Below, one piece after another: positions 51,213 to 59,206 of a DNA stretch of 64,000 bases. The notes beneath the pieces are model-generated. The model was not told the DNA's origin. It made no database searches and saw only the letters and a program-made list of their open reading frames with translations. A program made the position numbers and the translations under genes. The number at the start of each line of letters is the position of its first letter. The stretch's first letter is position 1. Source of the stretch: CATOSP01 sp034422355 (lineage in GTDB: Bacteria > Chloroflexota > Dehalococcoidia > Lucifugimonadales > UBA3495); assembly GCA_034422355.1 (NCBI GenBank), contig DAOUJS010000131.1:1-64000 (forward strand). Direction: 5' to 3'.

Positions 51213-51830
51213 CTACAGGTTCTCCGGCGACAGGTGACAGGTGGAGTTGTACGTCACCAGCCTGCGGCCCCTCTCATTGCTCTCGACTGTGCTGATGGAC
51301 GCGAGGTCAAGCGCCATGTTGTGGAAGTTGGACCAGGGAATCCCCAAAATCCTGCCGATGATGGTACGGATTGTAAAGTTATGGGAAACAACCACCAGCC
51401 GCTCATCCCCCCGATGGACCGCCTCAATTTCCTCGAAGGCCGACCACGCCCGTTCCTGTAGCTGGGCCAGCGATTCCCCGCCAGGCATCAGCACCGGGCC
51501 CGGGTTCACTCGCCACTTGGAGAAGAAATCCGGCCATCGCTCTCGCAATTCGGCCCCGGTCAGTCCTTCCATCTCCCCCAGGTCAAGCTCCTTCAGTCCG
51601 GGCATTGGGTTGACAGGCAAGGCAGTCAGCCGGGAAACCTCCCCAGCCAACTGCATAGTGCGGGCCAATGGACTGGAGTAGAGAGCAGCCGGGCCGTCCG
51701 TCGCCACCGCCCTGGCTGTCTCCCCCGCCTGGGCCAGGCCCCTGTCGTTAAGGGGCACATCATATTGGCCCAGGAATTTCCCGGACTTGTTCCACTCGGT
51801 CTCGCCGTGGCGCACCAGGAGCGCTTTCAC
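51213..51830 (-). CDS. Histidine phosphatase family protein (phosphoglycerate mutase-like)
   Basis: A 205-residue protein. The phosphohistidine motif LLVRHGETEWNKSGKFLG is at the N terminus, with LYSSPLARTMQLA, ELDLGEMEGLTGAELRERWP and the second catalytic His in LVVVSHNFTIRTIIG. It may act as an alpha-ribazole, phosphoglycerate or other small-molecule phosphatase; the family does not let the substrate be predicted. Its start overlaps the CNNM-gene stop by 4 bases. Confidence 0.9.
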   Translation of the reverse strand: MKALLVRHGETEWNKSGKFLGQYDVPLNDRGLAQAGETARAVATDGPAALYSSPLARTMQLAGEVSRLTALPVNPMPGLKELDLGEMEGLTGAELRERWPDFFSKWRVNPGPVLMPGGESLAQLQERAWSAFEEIEAVHRGDERLVVVSHNFTIRTIIGRILGIPWSNFHNMALDLASISTVESNERGRRLVTYNSTCHLSPENL

Positions 51831-53110
51831 TGACGCGCCCCATCCTGGTCGGGGAACACCCGCCGGACCTCAACGCTGTCTATCCTCACCCCGCTCATCT
51901 CGGTCACCTTGAGCCTGAGCGAGTCGTACTCGACCTCGTCTCCAGTGTCGGGTATGCGCCCCAGGGTGTCGAGGACGAATCCGGCCACAGTCTGGTAGTC
52001 TCCCTCCGGCAGGCCCAGGCCCAGCTCTTCGTTGATCTCGGCAACGCCAGCGCCCGCGTCCAGTATGAACGTATGCTCGTCCACAGGAACGTAGACCTCC
52101 TCGGGCGTGTCGCCTTCATCCCCGACCTGCCCGACGATTATCTCCAATAGCTGCTTGGTGGTCGCCAGACCCGCGATCCCGCCGAACTCGTCCACGGTTA
52201 TGACCAGTCCGTGGCCCCTGCTCTGCATCTCGCTGAAGGTATCGCCCACCGCCTTGGTTTCCGGGACGAAGAAAGCCGGACGCATCAGGCCCGTTACGCT
52301 GTCCTGGGGCTGGAGTTTTGCCAGTCCCAGGGCCTGCATCACGTCCTTGCTCGACAACACGCCCACGACATTCTCCGTAGTGTCCTGGTACACAGGAAAC
52401 CGGGTGTGGCTGTGCTCGGAATAGAGGGACAGGAACCGCTCCAGGCTCATGCCCCGCTCCAGCCAAACGATCTCGGGCCGGGGGGTCATGATCTCCCGCA
52501 TCTGCCGGTCGCCGAACCGGAACACCTTTTCCAGAAGTTCCGCCTCATTCTGCTCAACCATGCCGGACTGAGCGCCCACGGCGATCAGGGTGCGTATCTC
52601 CTCATCCCCGATCTGCGGCGCCGACCCGCTAATGCCGAGCAGCCGGTTGCAGAAGGAACTCAGCGCCTGGAGCAGCTTGGTCCCAGGCAGCAGAACGATA
52701 CTCACCAGGGTCAGCGGGCGGGAGACCGTGAAGGCGAAAGCCTCCGACCTGCGCCAGGCAATGGACTTGGGAAGCGTCTCTCCGAAAATGAGCAGCACCA
52801 GTGTGACGCCGAGGGTGGAAACCAACACGGCTCCAGAGGTATTGCCCATAAAACTCACGACCAGCGACGTTCCCAGGACCGCGGCCGCCGTGTTCACCAG
52901 GTTGTTGCTCAGGAGCACGGTGGCCAGAAACCTTTCGGGCGGCTGGAGCAGCCTGGCCACCCTGTTCGCTGCCGGGTGCCCGGTATTGACCAGATGGGTC
53001 AACCGGGCGTTGGAAAGAGCGACCATGGCCGTCTCCGAACCGGAGAAAAAACCTGAGAACACCAGGCAAACGCCGAGTAGGGCCAACCTCCATAAGTCTG
53101 AAGACTCCAT
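51827..53110 (-). CDS. CNNM/CorC (HlyC/CorC) family transporter-like protein
   Basis: A 427-residue membrane protein. The DUF21 domain (about 8-190) has four hydrophobic segments, beginning LLGVCLVFSGFFSGSETAMVALSNARL, with the conserved FSGSETA and TLPKSIAWR. A CBS pair follows (about 205-330; IMTPRPEIVWLERGMSLE, HGLVITVDEFGGIAGLAT). The CorC_HlyC domain (about 345-425) has VEYDSLRLKVTEMSGVRIDSVEV. The family is linked to Mg2+/cation export. It leads the tilS operon and has a leader with motif copy E. Confidence 0.93.
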   Translation of the reverse strand: MESSDLWRLALLGVCLVFSGFFSGSETAMVALSNARLTHLVNTGHPAANRVARLLQPPERFLATVLLSNNLVNTAAAVLGTSLVVSFMGNTSGAVLVSTLGVTLVLLIFGETLPKSIAWRRSEAFAFTVSRPLTLVSIVLLPGTKLLQALSSFCNRLLGISGSAPQIGDEEIRTLIAVGAQSGMVEQNEAELLEKVFRFGDRQMREIMTPRPEIVWLERGMSLERFLSLYSEHSHTRFPVYQDTTENVVGVLSSKDVMQALGLAKLQPQDSVTGLMRPAFFVPETKAVGDTFSEMQSRGHGLVITVDEFGGIAGLATTKQLLEIIVGQVGDEGDTPEEVYVPVDEHTFILDAGAGVAEINEELGLGLPEGDYQTVAGFVLDTLGRIPDTGDEVEYDSLRLKVTEMSGVRIDSVEVRRVFPDQDGARQ

Positions 53111-53151
53111 TTCCCGAGAACACCTCCGTAAACCAGGCCGGTGTATTCGCT

Positions 53152-53213
53152 GGGGACGGACCCTATCCGCCGCTCCCCGGCCAACGCCTTGGCATGGGTC
53201 CGGGTTCTCAGCC
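53152..53213 (-). repeat. Recurrent GC-rich leader motif, copy E
   Basis: On the minus strand: GGCTGAGAACCCGG, GCGTTGGCCGGGGAGCGGCGG, ATAGGGTCCGTCCCCA. It follows the predicted transcription start at about 53223 and ends 41 bases before the CNNM-gene start. Confidence 0.6.
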
Positions 53214-53230
53214 GGACGGCCTGTTTCAGG

Positions 53231-53260
53231 ATGATAGCACCGGCCTCAAATCAGTGTAAA
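53231..53260 (-). promoter_or_regulatory. Sigma-70 promoter for the CNNM-phosphatase-tilS operon
   Basis: On the minus strand TTTACA (53260-53255) and TATCAT (53236-53231) with an 18-base spacer. It is back to back with the tsaD promoter. Confidence 0.6.
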
Positions 53261-53261
53261 G

Positions 53262-53290
53262 TTGACTCGACCGGGCCTCGTGCTTATGAT
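53262..53290 (+). promoter_or_regulatory. Sigma-70 promoter for tsaD
   Basis: TTGACT at 53262-53267 and TATGAT at 53285-53290, with a 17-base spacer. The transcript would begin near 53297, about 83 bases before the ATG. Confidence 0.65.
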
Positions 53291-53379
53291 TTTCTGCGTT
53301 GCCAGACGCTGTCCGGCCATTGGAAACATGCCGGGCGGCCCGCCGCGAATCCAATTTGCCCCCGATATGCCGAGGTGAG

Positions 53380-54417
53380 ATGGGCCTGAAAGTCCTGGGC
53401 ATTGAAACATCCTGCGACGAGACTGCCGTTGGCGTGGTTGAAGACGGACGCCGCCTGTGGACGAACATCATCGCTTCCCAGGTGGACCTCCACTCCATCT
53501 ACGGGGGAATCGTCCCGGAGGTGGCGTCGCGCCAGCACGTCCGGGACATGGTCCCGGTGGTGGAAAAAGCGGTTTCGGACGCCGGTCTGGCGCTGGAGGA
53601 CATCGACGCCATTGGCGTAACCTACGGACCCGGCCTGGGCGGGGCGTTGATAACCGGGCTGAACACGGCCAAGGCCCTCGCTTTCGCCCTGGACCGGCCG
53701 TTGATCGGCGTCAACCACCTGGAGGGACACATCTATGCCTCGTGGCTGACGTCCCATGTACCGGACGAGGACCCCGGTTTCCCCCTTGCGTGCCTGATCG
53801 CCTCCGGCGGCCACACCGACCTGGTGCTGATGGAAGGCCACGGGAGCTACAAGCTGTTGGGCCGGACCCGGGATGACGCCGCGGGTGAGGCTTTCGACAA
53901 GGCGGCCCGCATCCTCGGACTGGGCTTCCCCGGCGGCCCGGAGATTCAGCGGGTGTCGGCAGGGGCGACAGGGCAGGAGCGTCTCCCCAGGGCCTGGATG
54001 AGGGGCACGCTGGATTTCAGTTTCAGCGGCGTCAAGACTGCGCTGCTGCACCTGGCCCAGGCCAAGGGCATGTACCCCGAAGTCGCCGCGGAGTTGAACG
54101 AAGGCGAAGTTGCGGGCCTCATTAGGGAGATGGCGGCGGCTTTCCAGGAGTCGCTGGTTGACGTGATGAGCGCCAAGCTGTTCGAGGCCGCCGAAAGCTA
54201 CGGGGCCAGGGGACTGGTGCTTGGCGGTGGAGTTGCGGCCAACGCGCTGTTGAGGCAGGAAGTATCCGGGCGGTCTCCGCTGCCGGTGATCATCCCGCCG
54301 CCCATCCTGTGCACAGACAACGGGGCGATGATCGCCGCCTGCGCCTACTTCCAGTACATCCGCGGCGACCAGTTCGACCTGGAATTGGACATCGACCCCA
54401 GCCTCACCCTGGGCTGA
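53380..54417 (+). CDS. tsaD: tRNA N6-adenosine threonylcarbamoyltransferase
   Basis: A 345-residue ASKHA-fold protein that catalyses t6A37 formation on ANN-decoding tRNAs. The start MGLKVLGIETSCDETAVGVVEDG is the family hallmark. The metal HxxxH motif is in GVNHLEGHIYASWL. ASGGHTDLVLM, RTRDDAAGEAFDKAARILGLGFPGGPEIQ and LVLGGGVAANALLRQE follow. The ATG at 53380 has GAGGTGAG just upstream and gives the standard N terminus. Its partners tsaB/E/C are not in the window. Confidence 0.96.
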   Translation: MGLKVLGIETSCDETAVGVVEDGRRLWTNIIASQVDLHSIYGGIVPEVASRQHVRDMVPVVEKAVSDAGLALEDIDAIGVTYGPGLGGALITGLNTAKALAFALDRPLIGVNHLEGHIYASWLTSHVPDEDPGFPLACLIASGGHTDLVLMEGHGSYKLLGRTRDDAAGEAFDKAARILGLGFPGGPEIQRVSAGATGQERLPRAWMRGTLDFSFSGVKTALLHLAQAKGMYPEVAAELNEGEVAGLIREMAAAFQESLVDVMSAKLFEAAESYGARGLVLGGGVAANALLRQEVSGRSPLPVIIPPPILCTDNGAMIAACAYFQYIRGDQFDLELDIDPSLTLG

Positions 54418-54526
54418 CCGGGTTTCCGGAGACCGGCCGCCCCTGAAAACCCACCGTCACACCGGGACGTCTTTCCGGAAGGCTATCCCATTCACAACCC
54501 GGAAAACAGGTCCTTAACACAGACCT

Positions 54527-55099
54527 TTAACCGGCCCGTCCCCGCGCCTGAAAGACTGCGTCCAGAAGTTCGTAGACGTGCTCCCTGGCCTTACGGCTCC
54601 GGCATGGGAACGAGAATGACCACGTGCCTCCCTGGAACGATATGGAACCTCCCTGGCCAGTGAAGTAGTGCTTCCACATTAGCCAGGCGGCCACGACCAC
54701 CGCGAGCAGGACTGCGACGGCTCCCGCGTCCATGCGGATGATGGGCATGACCGGTCCTTCAAAACTGCCGGTCAACTGGTAGGCCAACACCAGGTACACA
54801 GCCAGCGCGCCCAGGACCAGCAGCAGCCCCTGGAAGAGAGACCCCGTGCCCCTGGACTCCCTTCTGTACACCACGCCCTGCAGGGATTCCAGGGTGGCAA
54901 GATAGGTCTCATCATTTCTGTCGTCCTGGGCAAACGCCAGGACGCGGCTGGTGGTGGTTACAAGCAGGTAGCCCCGCGCCGATGGTTCATCGACGAAACC
55001 GAGGGACGGGGTAAACAGGTGTGTCACCCGCTCCCCCGGCAGCAGGGACACATTGCGGACCCGGGTGAGGTAGCTATCGCGCGTAGGGACCCCGTTCAC
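54527..55099 (-). CDS. Membrane protein with a PH-like N-terminal domain, unknown function
   Basis: A 190-residue protein. The N-terminal half (RVRNVSLLPGERVTHLFTPSLGF, GYLLVTTTSRVLAFAQDD) looks like a bacterial PH-type domain. Two membrane segments follow (about 90-110 and 122-143), then a short soluble tail with a second beta-rich stretch (GGSISFQGGTWSFSF). The GTG at 55099 follows GGAGAAGGA. An ATG at 55174 would add 25 poorly supported residues. Role unknown. Confidence 0.6.
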   Translation of the reverse strand: MNGVPTRDSYLTRVRNVSLLPGERVTHLFTPSLGFVDEPSARGYLLVTTTSRVLAFAQDDRNDETYLATLESLQGVVYRRESRGTGSLFQGLLLVLGALAVYLVLAYQLTGSFEGPVMPIIRMDAGAVAVLLAVVVAAWLMWKHYFTGQGGSISFQGGTWSFSFPCRSRKAREHVYELLDAVFQARGRAG

Positions 55100-55590
55100 C
55101 ACTCCTTCTCCGCGCAATATAGTAACACACCCCGACAGACTCCAGCCTGCTTCCCGGTGACCGGACAACCGCACATTGCAATCTCACTGCTCTACCGCAT
55201 TCCGGGCCTGTTGCCAGCCAAAGTCATGGTGGTATACTTCCCGCATCGTGGCCCGATGTAATATTTAACACGCGAAACGGGCGGTTCCGCCCTCGACCGG
55301 CAGTCTAGATGACATGAAGCGTATTGCCATCTGTACGGCAGCTATTTGAGTTGTGTATGAATCGTATCAGCGTAAATTGCCTTCGGCATGAAGCTATCCT
55401 GCCCATTTCCCCTCTTCTTTACCATATTCCGGGACCGTACAGTGAGCTGTTATCCGGGCTTGTTGCCACGGCTGTGCTCCTGCTCTCGCGTCTGCCCACC
55501 GCAAGCACGTGTTCAATGACCCAAATCCGGGCAGATGCTTAATCGGCGCAACTATCGTACGCAGATTACAACAGGCCGCGTGATGAGTCC
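55100..55590. other. Non-coding region upstream of the vWA cluster
   Basis: About 490 bases with no supported gene. It holds the first copy of a 120-base direct repeat (55409-55530). A TTGCCA/TATACT pair at 55211-55238 with a 16-base spacer could be a promoter but is far from any start codon. Confidence 0.45.
55409..55530 (+). repeat. Direct repeat upstream of the vWA genes, copy 1
   Basis: Shares an ordered set of blocks (CCATATTCCGGG, TACAGTGAG, TTGCCACGG, TGCTCCTGC, CCACCGCAAGC) with 55979-56098. Identity is imperfect, so the duplication is not recent. Together with the truncated vWA gene it marks a duplicated upstream-plus-5'-gene segment. Confidence 0.7.
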
Positions 55591-55660
55591 GCTGAGAACG
55601 CCGCCCCATACCGCTATACCGGCCGGGGAACGGCGGACAGGACCGGCCTCCGTCGGCGCC
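55591..55660 (+). repeat. Recurrent GC-rich leader motif, copy D
   Basis: GCTGAGAACGCCGCCCCAT, ACCGCTATACCGGCCGGGG, CGGCGGACAGGACC. The 5' half is almost identical to copy C, while the 3' end diverges. It lies 45 bases upstream of the truncated vWA gene. Confidence 0.6.
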
Positions 55661-55705
55661 CAGCCTAAAACCCGACAATCCAGAACTAAAAGGAGCGAAA
55701 CAACC

Positions 55706-55972
55706 ATGCCATATACTGCCGACATCAGCCGGGCCAACCCCGCCTGCTTCCTTTTCCTGATCGACCAGTCGGGATCGATGGAACAGGCATTGTCCGGCCA
55801 GCCCGGTTTTCGCAAGATGGACCAGGCGGCAATCGCGCTCAACGGCCTTTCCCGGAACCGGGCTCCGGTATGCTGGAAGCTCATAACTTCGTCCTCGAAG
55901 ACGGTAACCGCACACCAACGCATGCTCCCCCCTATTGGGAGTCCGTATGCAGCTATCCTAACCTTGTCCTAG
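55706..55972 (+). pseudogene. Truncated copy of the vWA gene (5' end only)
   Basis: Bases 55706 to about 55848, with the AAAAGGAGCGAAACAACC ribosome-binding region, nearly match 56456-56598 of the intact gene. Both encode MPYTADISRANPACFLFL or a one-residue variant and the MIDAS DQSGS motif. After codon 47 homology stops, and the frame runs on for about 40 unrelated residues to 55972. Only the first strand and helix of the vWA fold would be made. The few differences imply a fairly recent duplication or conversion. Confidence 0.75.
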
Positions 55973-55978
55973 TGATTT

Positions 55979-56098
55979 TCCCCTTTCTTTCCATATTCCG
56001 GGGCATTACAGTGAGTTATTATCCGGTATTGCTGCCACGGCCATGCTCCTGCCTTCGCCTCTGACCACCGCAAGCGCGTGTCAACACAACCTTCCGGG
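55979..56098 (+). repeat. Direct repeat upstream of the vWA genes, copy 2
   Basis: Partner of 55409-55530, about 570 bases downstream. It precedes the small 59-codon gene and the intact vWA gene. Confidence 0.7.
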
Positions 56099-56191
56099 TC
56101 ACGGTCAGTCCAATTACAAATGCCGCAGCGTCAATCGGGAACGCCCTTGGGTATTATGGCATCATCGCCTCGATAGGCTGGAGGAATCGAC

Positions 56192-56371
56192 ATGACGGGC
56201 CAGAGCGCCGCTACAGCCCAGGACGAACTGCTCAGCGAGTGGTACAAGAAAGCGTGGCTCAAGCGACTGTTCCTGCCTGGGGATTTCCTGGAGCAGGTCA
56301 GCATGGACGGGGCAGAAAACAATGAGGCCCTAAAGGTTGACATCAAGATTGTGAAACACCCTATGATATGA
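56192..56371 (+). CDS. Small hypothetical protein, 59 residues
   Basis: ATG at 56192 with TGGAGGAATCG upstream, a strong ribosome-binding site. The peptide begins MTGQSAATAQDELLSEWYKK and ends IKIVKHPMI. It is charged, with no membrane segment and no recognised family. It lies between the truncated and intact vWA genes on the same strand. The intact codon structure and start site support it being real. Confidence 0.5.
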   Translation: MTGQSAATAQDELLSEWYKKAWLKRLFLPGDFLEQVSMDGAENNEALKVDIKIVKHPMI

Positions 56372-56455
56372 ACGCCTCAGCGCCTGAATGCTCTTGATGA
56401 GTCCTTCAGGCCCAATCCATCTGGACTATCGAAAGCTGAAAGGAGCGAAACAGCC

Positions 56456-57322
56456 ATGACATATACTGCCGACATCAGCCGGGCCAACCCTGCCTGCTTC
56501 CTTTTCCTGATCGACCAGTCGGGATCAATGGAACAGGCATTGTCCGGCCAGCCCGGTTTTCGCAAGATGGACCAGGCGGCAATCGCGCTCAACGGCATCC
56601 TCAACGCCCTGTCGCTGCGCTGCTCCCAGGGCATGGAGGTGCGGGACTACTTCCACATCGGCGTAATCGGCTACAACACCGACAGTTCCGGACGGGCAAC
56701 GGTGCGAAGCGCCCTCCAGGGCACGTCCCCCGAGTCGCCCTTCCTGCTGGTCAGCCAGGTGGTTGACCTCGCCGAAGTCGAAGACCGGCAGGTAAAGGAA
56801 CCCGACGGCGCGGGCGGCCTGGTGGAAGTCACCCGGAAAGTGCCCGTGTGGTTCCACCCCATCGCCCAGTACGGCACCCCCATGTGCGAGGCGTTGGGGG
56901 ATGCCGCCGCAGCCCTGCGGACCTGGACCGGCGAATATCCCGACTCCTTCCCGCCCATAGTGATCAACATCTCCGACGGCATGGCCACCGACGGAGACCC
57001 GCAGGCCCCGGCAGACGAGATAATGGGGCTCGGCACCTCCGACGGCAACACCCTGCTGTTCAACATCCACCTTTCCGAAACGGCGGCAGTGCCAATCCAG
57101 TACCCCGACAGTGAGGATGGCCTGCCCGACGAGCACTCCAGGACGCTGTTCCGCATGTCCTCGGTGCTGCCCGAGTCCAGCCGGAGCATGGCCGTCACCC
57201 TGGACCTGTCGGTGAACGAGAATTCCCGCGGCTTCGTCTTCAACGCCAACATGGAGTCGCTGGTGCAATTCCTGGACATCGGCACCCGCGGGCCTTCCAA
57301 CGCGCCTTCCGATCTGCACTGA
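56456..57322 (+). CDS. vWA-domain protein (TerY/YegL-like), first
   Basis: A 288-residue von Willebrand factor A protein. The MIDAS motif DxSxS is in FLFLIDQSGSMEQAL near residue 20. The metal-binding Thr/Asp positions lie in YGTPMCEALGDAA and INISDGMATDGDP. It ends with FVFNANMESLVQFLDIGTRGP. The cytoplasmic TerY/YegL type has no signal peptide. With the PP2C and kinase genes downstream it forms a TerY-P-like triad, in which the vWA protein is thought to be the scaffold or regulator. AAAGGAGCG precedes the ATG. Confidence 0.9.
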   Translation: MTYTADISRANPACFLFLIDQSGSMEQALSGQPGFRKMDQAAIALNGILNALSLRCSQGMEVRDYFHIGVIGYNTDSSGRATVRSALQGTSPESPFLLVSQVVDLAEVEDRQVKEPDGAGGLVEVTRKVPVWFHPIAQYGTPMCEALGDAAAALRTWTGEYPDSFPPIVINISDGMATDGDPQAPADEIMGLGTSDGNTLLFNIHLSETAAVPIQYPDSEDGLPDEHSRTLFRMSSVLPESSRSMAVTLDLSVNENSRGFVFNANMESLVQFLDIGTRGPSNAPSDLH

Positions 57323-57390
57323 CGGCCGGGGGCAGGGACACCTCTGCCAGCCACCAGCCACTGGAGAGGAGGAGAGGAGGAGAGCCGGAC

Positions 57391-58338
57391 ATGCCATACA
57401 CCGCCGACATCAGCCGGGCCAATCCCAGTTGCTTCATGTTCCTGGTTGACCAGTCCTACTCCATGGAAGGAGCGCTGGCAGGCCAGACGGGGCAGCATAA
57501 AATGAACGCTGCCGCCGACACGATAAACCGAGTCCTGGAGAGTCTCACCCTGCGCTGTTCCCAGGGGATGGACGTTCGTGACTACTTCGACATCGGTATC
57601 CTGGGCTACGGCTATGAACAGAAGGCGGAATACGACCCGAATCGAGTCTACGGTTACCTGGATGCAAACGAGGTGTATCACGAAATACCACATGCCCAGT
57701 TGGACAAAGACAACCTCGTCGAGTGCGTAGTAGTCAGCGCCCTTCCTGGGACTACCCTTGAACAGCCCTTCCTGCCCATCAGCAGGGTGGTGGAAGTGGC
57801 CGAAATGGTGGACCGGCAGGTGAGAGAGAGCGACGGCAGAGGAGGAACAACCGAAGTAACCCGCAAGATACCCGTCTGGTTACGGCCCCATGCCGGGGCG
57901 CAAACCCCGATGTGCGAAGCTCTGGCCCACGCCGGGCAGGCCATCGAACGATGGATCTCCCGCCACCCCGACTCCTTCCCCCCTGCCGTTATAAACATCA
58001 GCGACGGCGAGGCCAACGACGGCGACCCTGAGCCTGTGGCCCAGCAGATCATGGGCCTGCAGACGTCCGATGGCAACGTGCTGATGTACAACTGCCACCT
58101 GTCCGAGTTGGCGGCGATGCCCATCCAATACCCCGACCGGGAGGACGGCCTGCCCGACCAGTTTGCCCGGAGCCTGTTCCGCATGTCGTCGGTACTGCCC
58201 GATTCCATCCGGGGACTGGCGGCAACCCTGGCCCTGCCGGTCAGGGACAACTCCCGCGGCTTCGTCTTCAACGCCGACATGACTGCCCTGGTGCAATTCC
58301 TCGACATCGGCACCCGCGGCCCTTCCAACCTGCATTAG
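57391..58338 (+). CDS. vWA-domain protein (TerY/YegL-like), second
   Basis: A 315-residue paralogue of the preceding gene. The MIDAS motif is in FMFLVDQSYSMEGAL, later positions are in AQTPMCEALAHAG and INISDGEANDGDP, and the same C-terminal FVFNADMTALVQFLDIGTRGP is present. It differs by a roughly 30-residue insertion near residue 75-105 (YEQKAEYDPNRVYGYLDANEVYHEIP). Both vWA proteins start with TADISRAN. Divergence is greater than between the first gene and its truncated copy, so this is an older duplication. GGAGAGGAGG-type purine tracts precede the ATG. Confidence 0.9.
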   Translation: MPYTADISRANPSCFMFLVDQSYSMEGALAGQTGQHKMNAAADTINRVLESLTLRCSQGMDVRDYFDIGILGYGYEQKAEYDPNRVYGYLDANEVYHEIPHAQLDKDNLVECVVVSALPGTTLEQPFLPISRVVEVAEMVDRQVRESDGRGGTTEVTRKIPVWLRPHAGAQTPMCEALAHAGQAIERWISRHPDSFPPAVINISDGEANDGDPEPVAQQIMGLQTSDGNVLMYNCHLSELAAMPIQYPDREDGLPDQFARSLFRMSSVLPDSIRGLAATLALPVRDNSRGFVFNADMTALVQFLDIGTRGPSNLH

Positions 58339-58412
58339 GGACGCGGGTCCTCGGCACGGCGGAGGGCCGAGCAGCCGTGGAGGACCCACGTTTCAGAAAT
58401 TGAGAGGCATCT

Positions 58413-59186
58413 ATGGAACTGCGAGGTCTCAGAACACTCTGGATGGCCAAAGCCGGCAATCGCCCGGAAGAATGTGAAGACTCCTACGCCTTCGACCCCC
58501 TGGCCTGCCGCGTGGGTTCAATGGGCGTTAATACCGCCAGGATCGCGGTTTCCGATGGGGCCAGCGAGTCGGCCTTCGCCCGGAGCTGGTCGCAGGTCCT
58601 GAGCCAATCATTTATAGACAGGCCCCTGGACCTGTCCGGCATCGGCCAGGACGCCCTGGAAAGCTGGCTCGCTCCAGGCCAGCAGGCATGGGACGCAACG
58701 GTACCCTGGGACCGCATCCCCTGGCACGGGGAGGCCAAGGCGCGGGCCGGAGCGCTGGCGACGCTGCTGGGACTGACCATCTTCCCGGCAGGCGCGGGCG
58801 CCCTGTCCTGGCAAGCAGTGGCCATAGGCGACTGCTGCCTCTTCATAGTCCGCGACGGCAAGTTGCTCCGGTCTTTCCCCCTCGACGATGCCGCCCAGTT
58901 CAACAACACCCCGGTCCTGATTTGCAGCAACCCGGCCAACAACCGGGGCCTTGGCAACCACGTCCGGCAGGAACGGGGAGACTGCGCCCCTGGAGACCTG
59001 TTCCTCCTGGCCTCCGACGCCCTGGCCTGCTGGATGCTGGAGGACCACGCCCAGGGCGGCAGCCCCTGGGACACCCTGCTGGCCCTGGACTCCCACCAGG
59101 CTTGGGAAGAATGGGTCAACACCCAGAGGCAAGAACGCATAATGAAGAACGACGACACCACGCTGGTTGTTGTAGAGGTGAAGTAA
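58413..59186 (+). CDS. PP2C-like serine/threonine phosphatase
   Basis: A 257-residue protein phosphatase of the PP2C/SpoIIE fold as found in YegK-type genes. Metal-site segments are ECEDSYAF near residue 22, IAVSDGASESAFARSW (DG pair), VAIGDCCLFIVRDGKLL, LFLLASDALACWML (here DA instead of DG) and KNDDTTLVVVEV at the C terminus. It should dephosphorylate targets of the kinases in the same operon. It is 74 bases after the second vWA gene and 20 bases before the first kinase gene. Confidence 0.87.
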   Translation: MELRGLRTLWMAKAGNRPEECEDSYAFDPLACRVGSMGVNTARIAVSDGASESAFARSWSQVLSQSFIDRPLDLSGIGQDALESWLAPGQQAWDATVPWDRIPWHGEAKARAGALATLLGLTIFPAGAGALSWQAVAIGDCCLFIVRDGKLLRSFPLDDAAQFNNTPVLICSNPANNRGLGNHVRQERGDCAPGDLFLLASDALACWMLEDHAQGGSPWDTLLALDSHQAWEEWVNTQRQERIMKNDDTTLVVVEVK

Positions 59187-59206
59187 CAGAAAAGTGAGGT
59201 GAGCTT

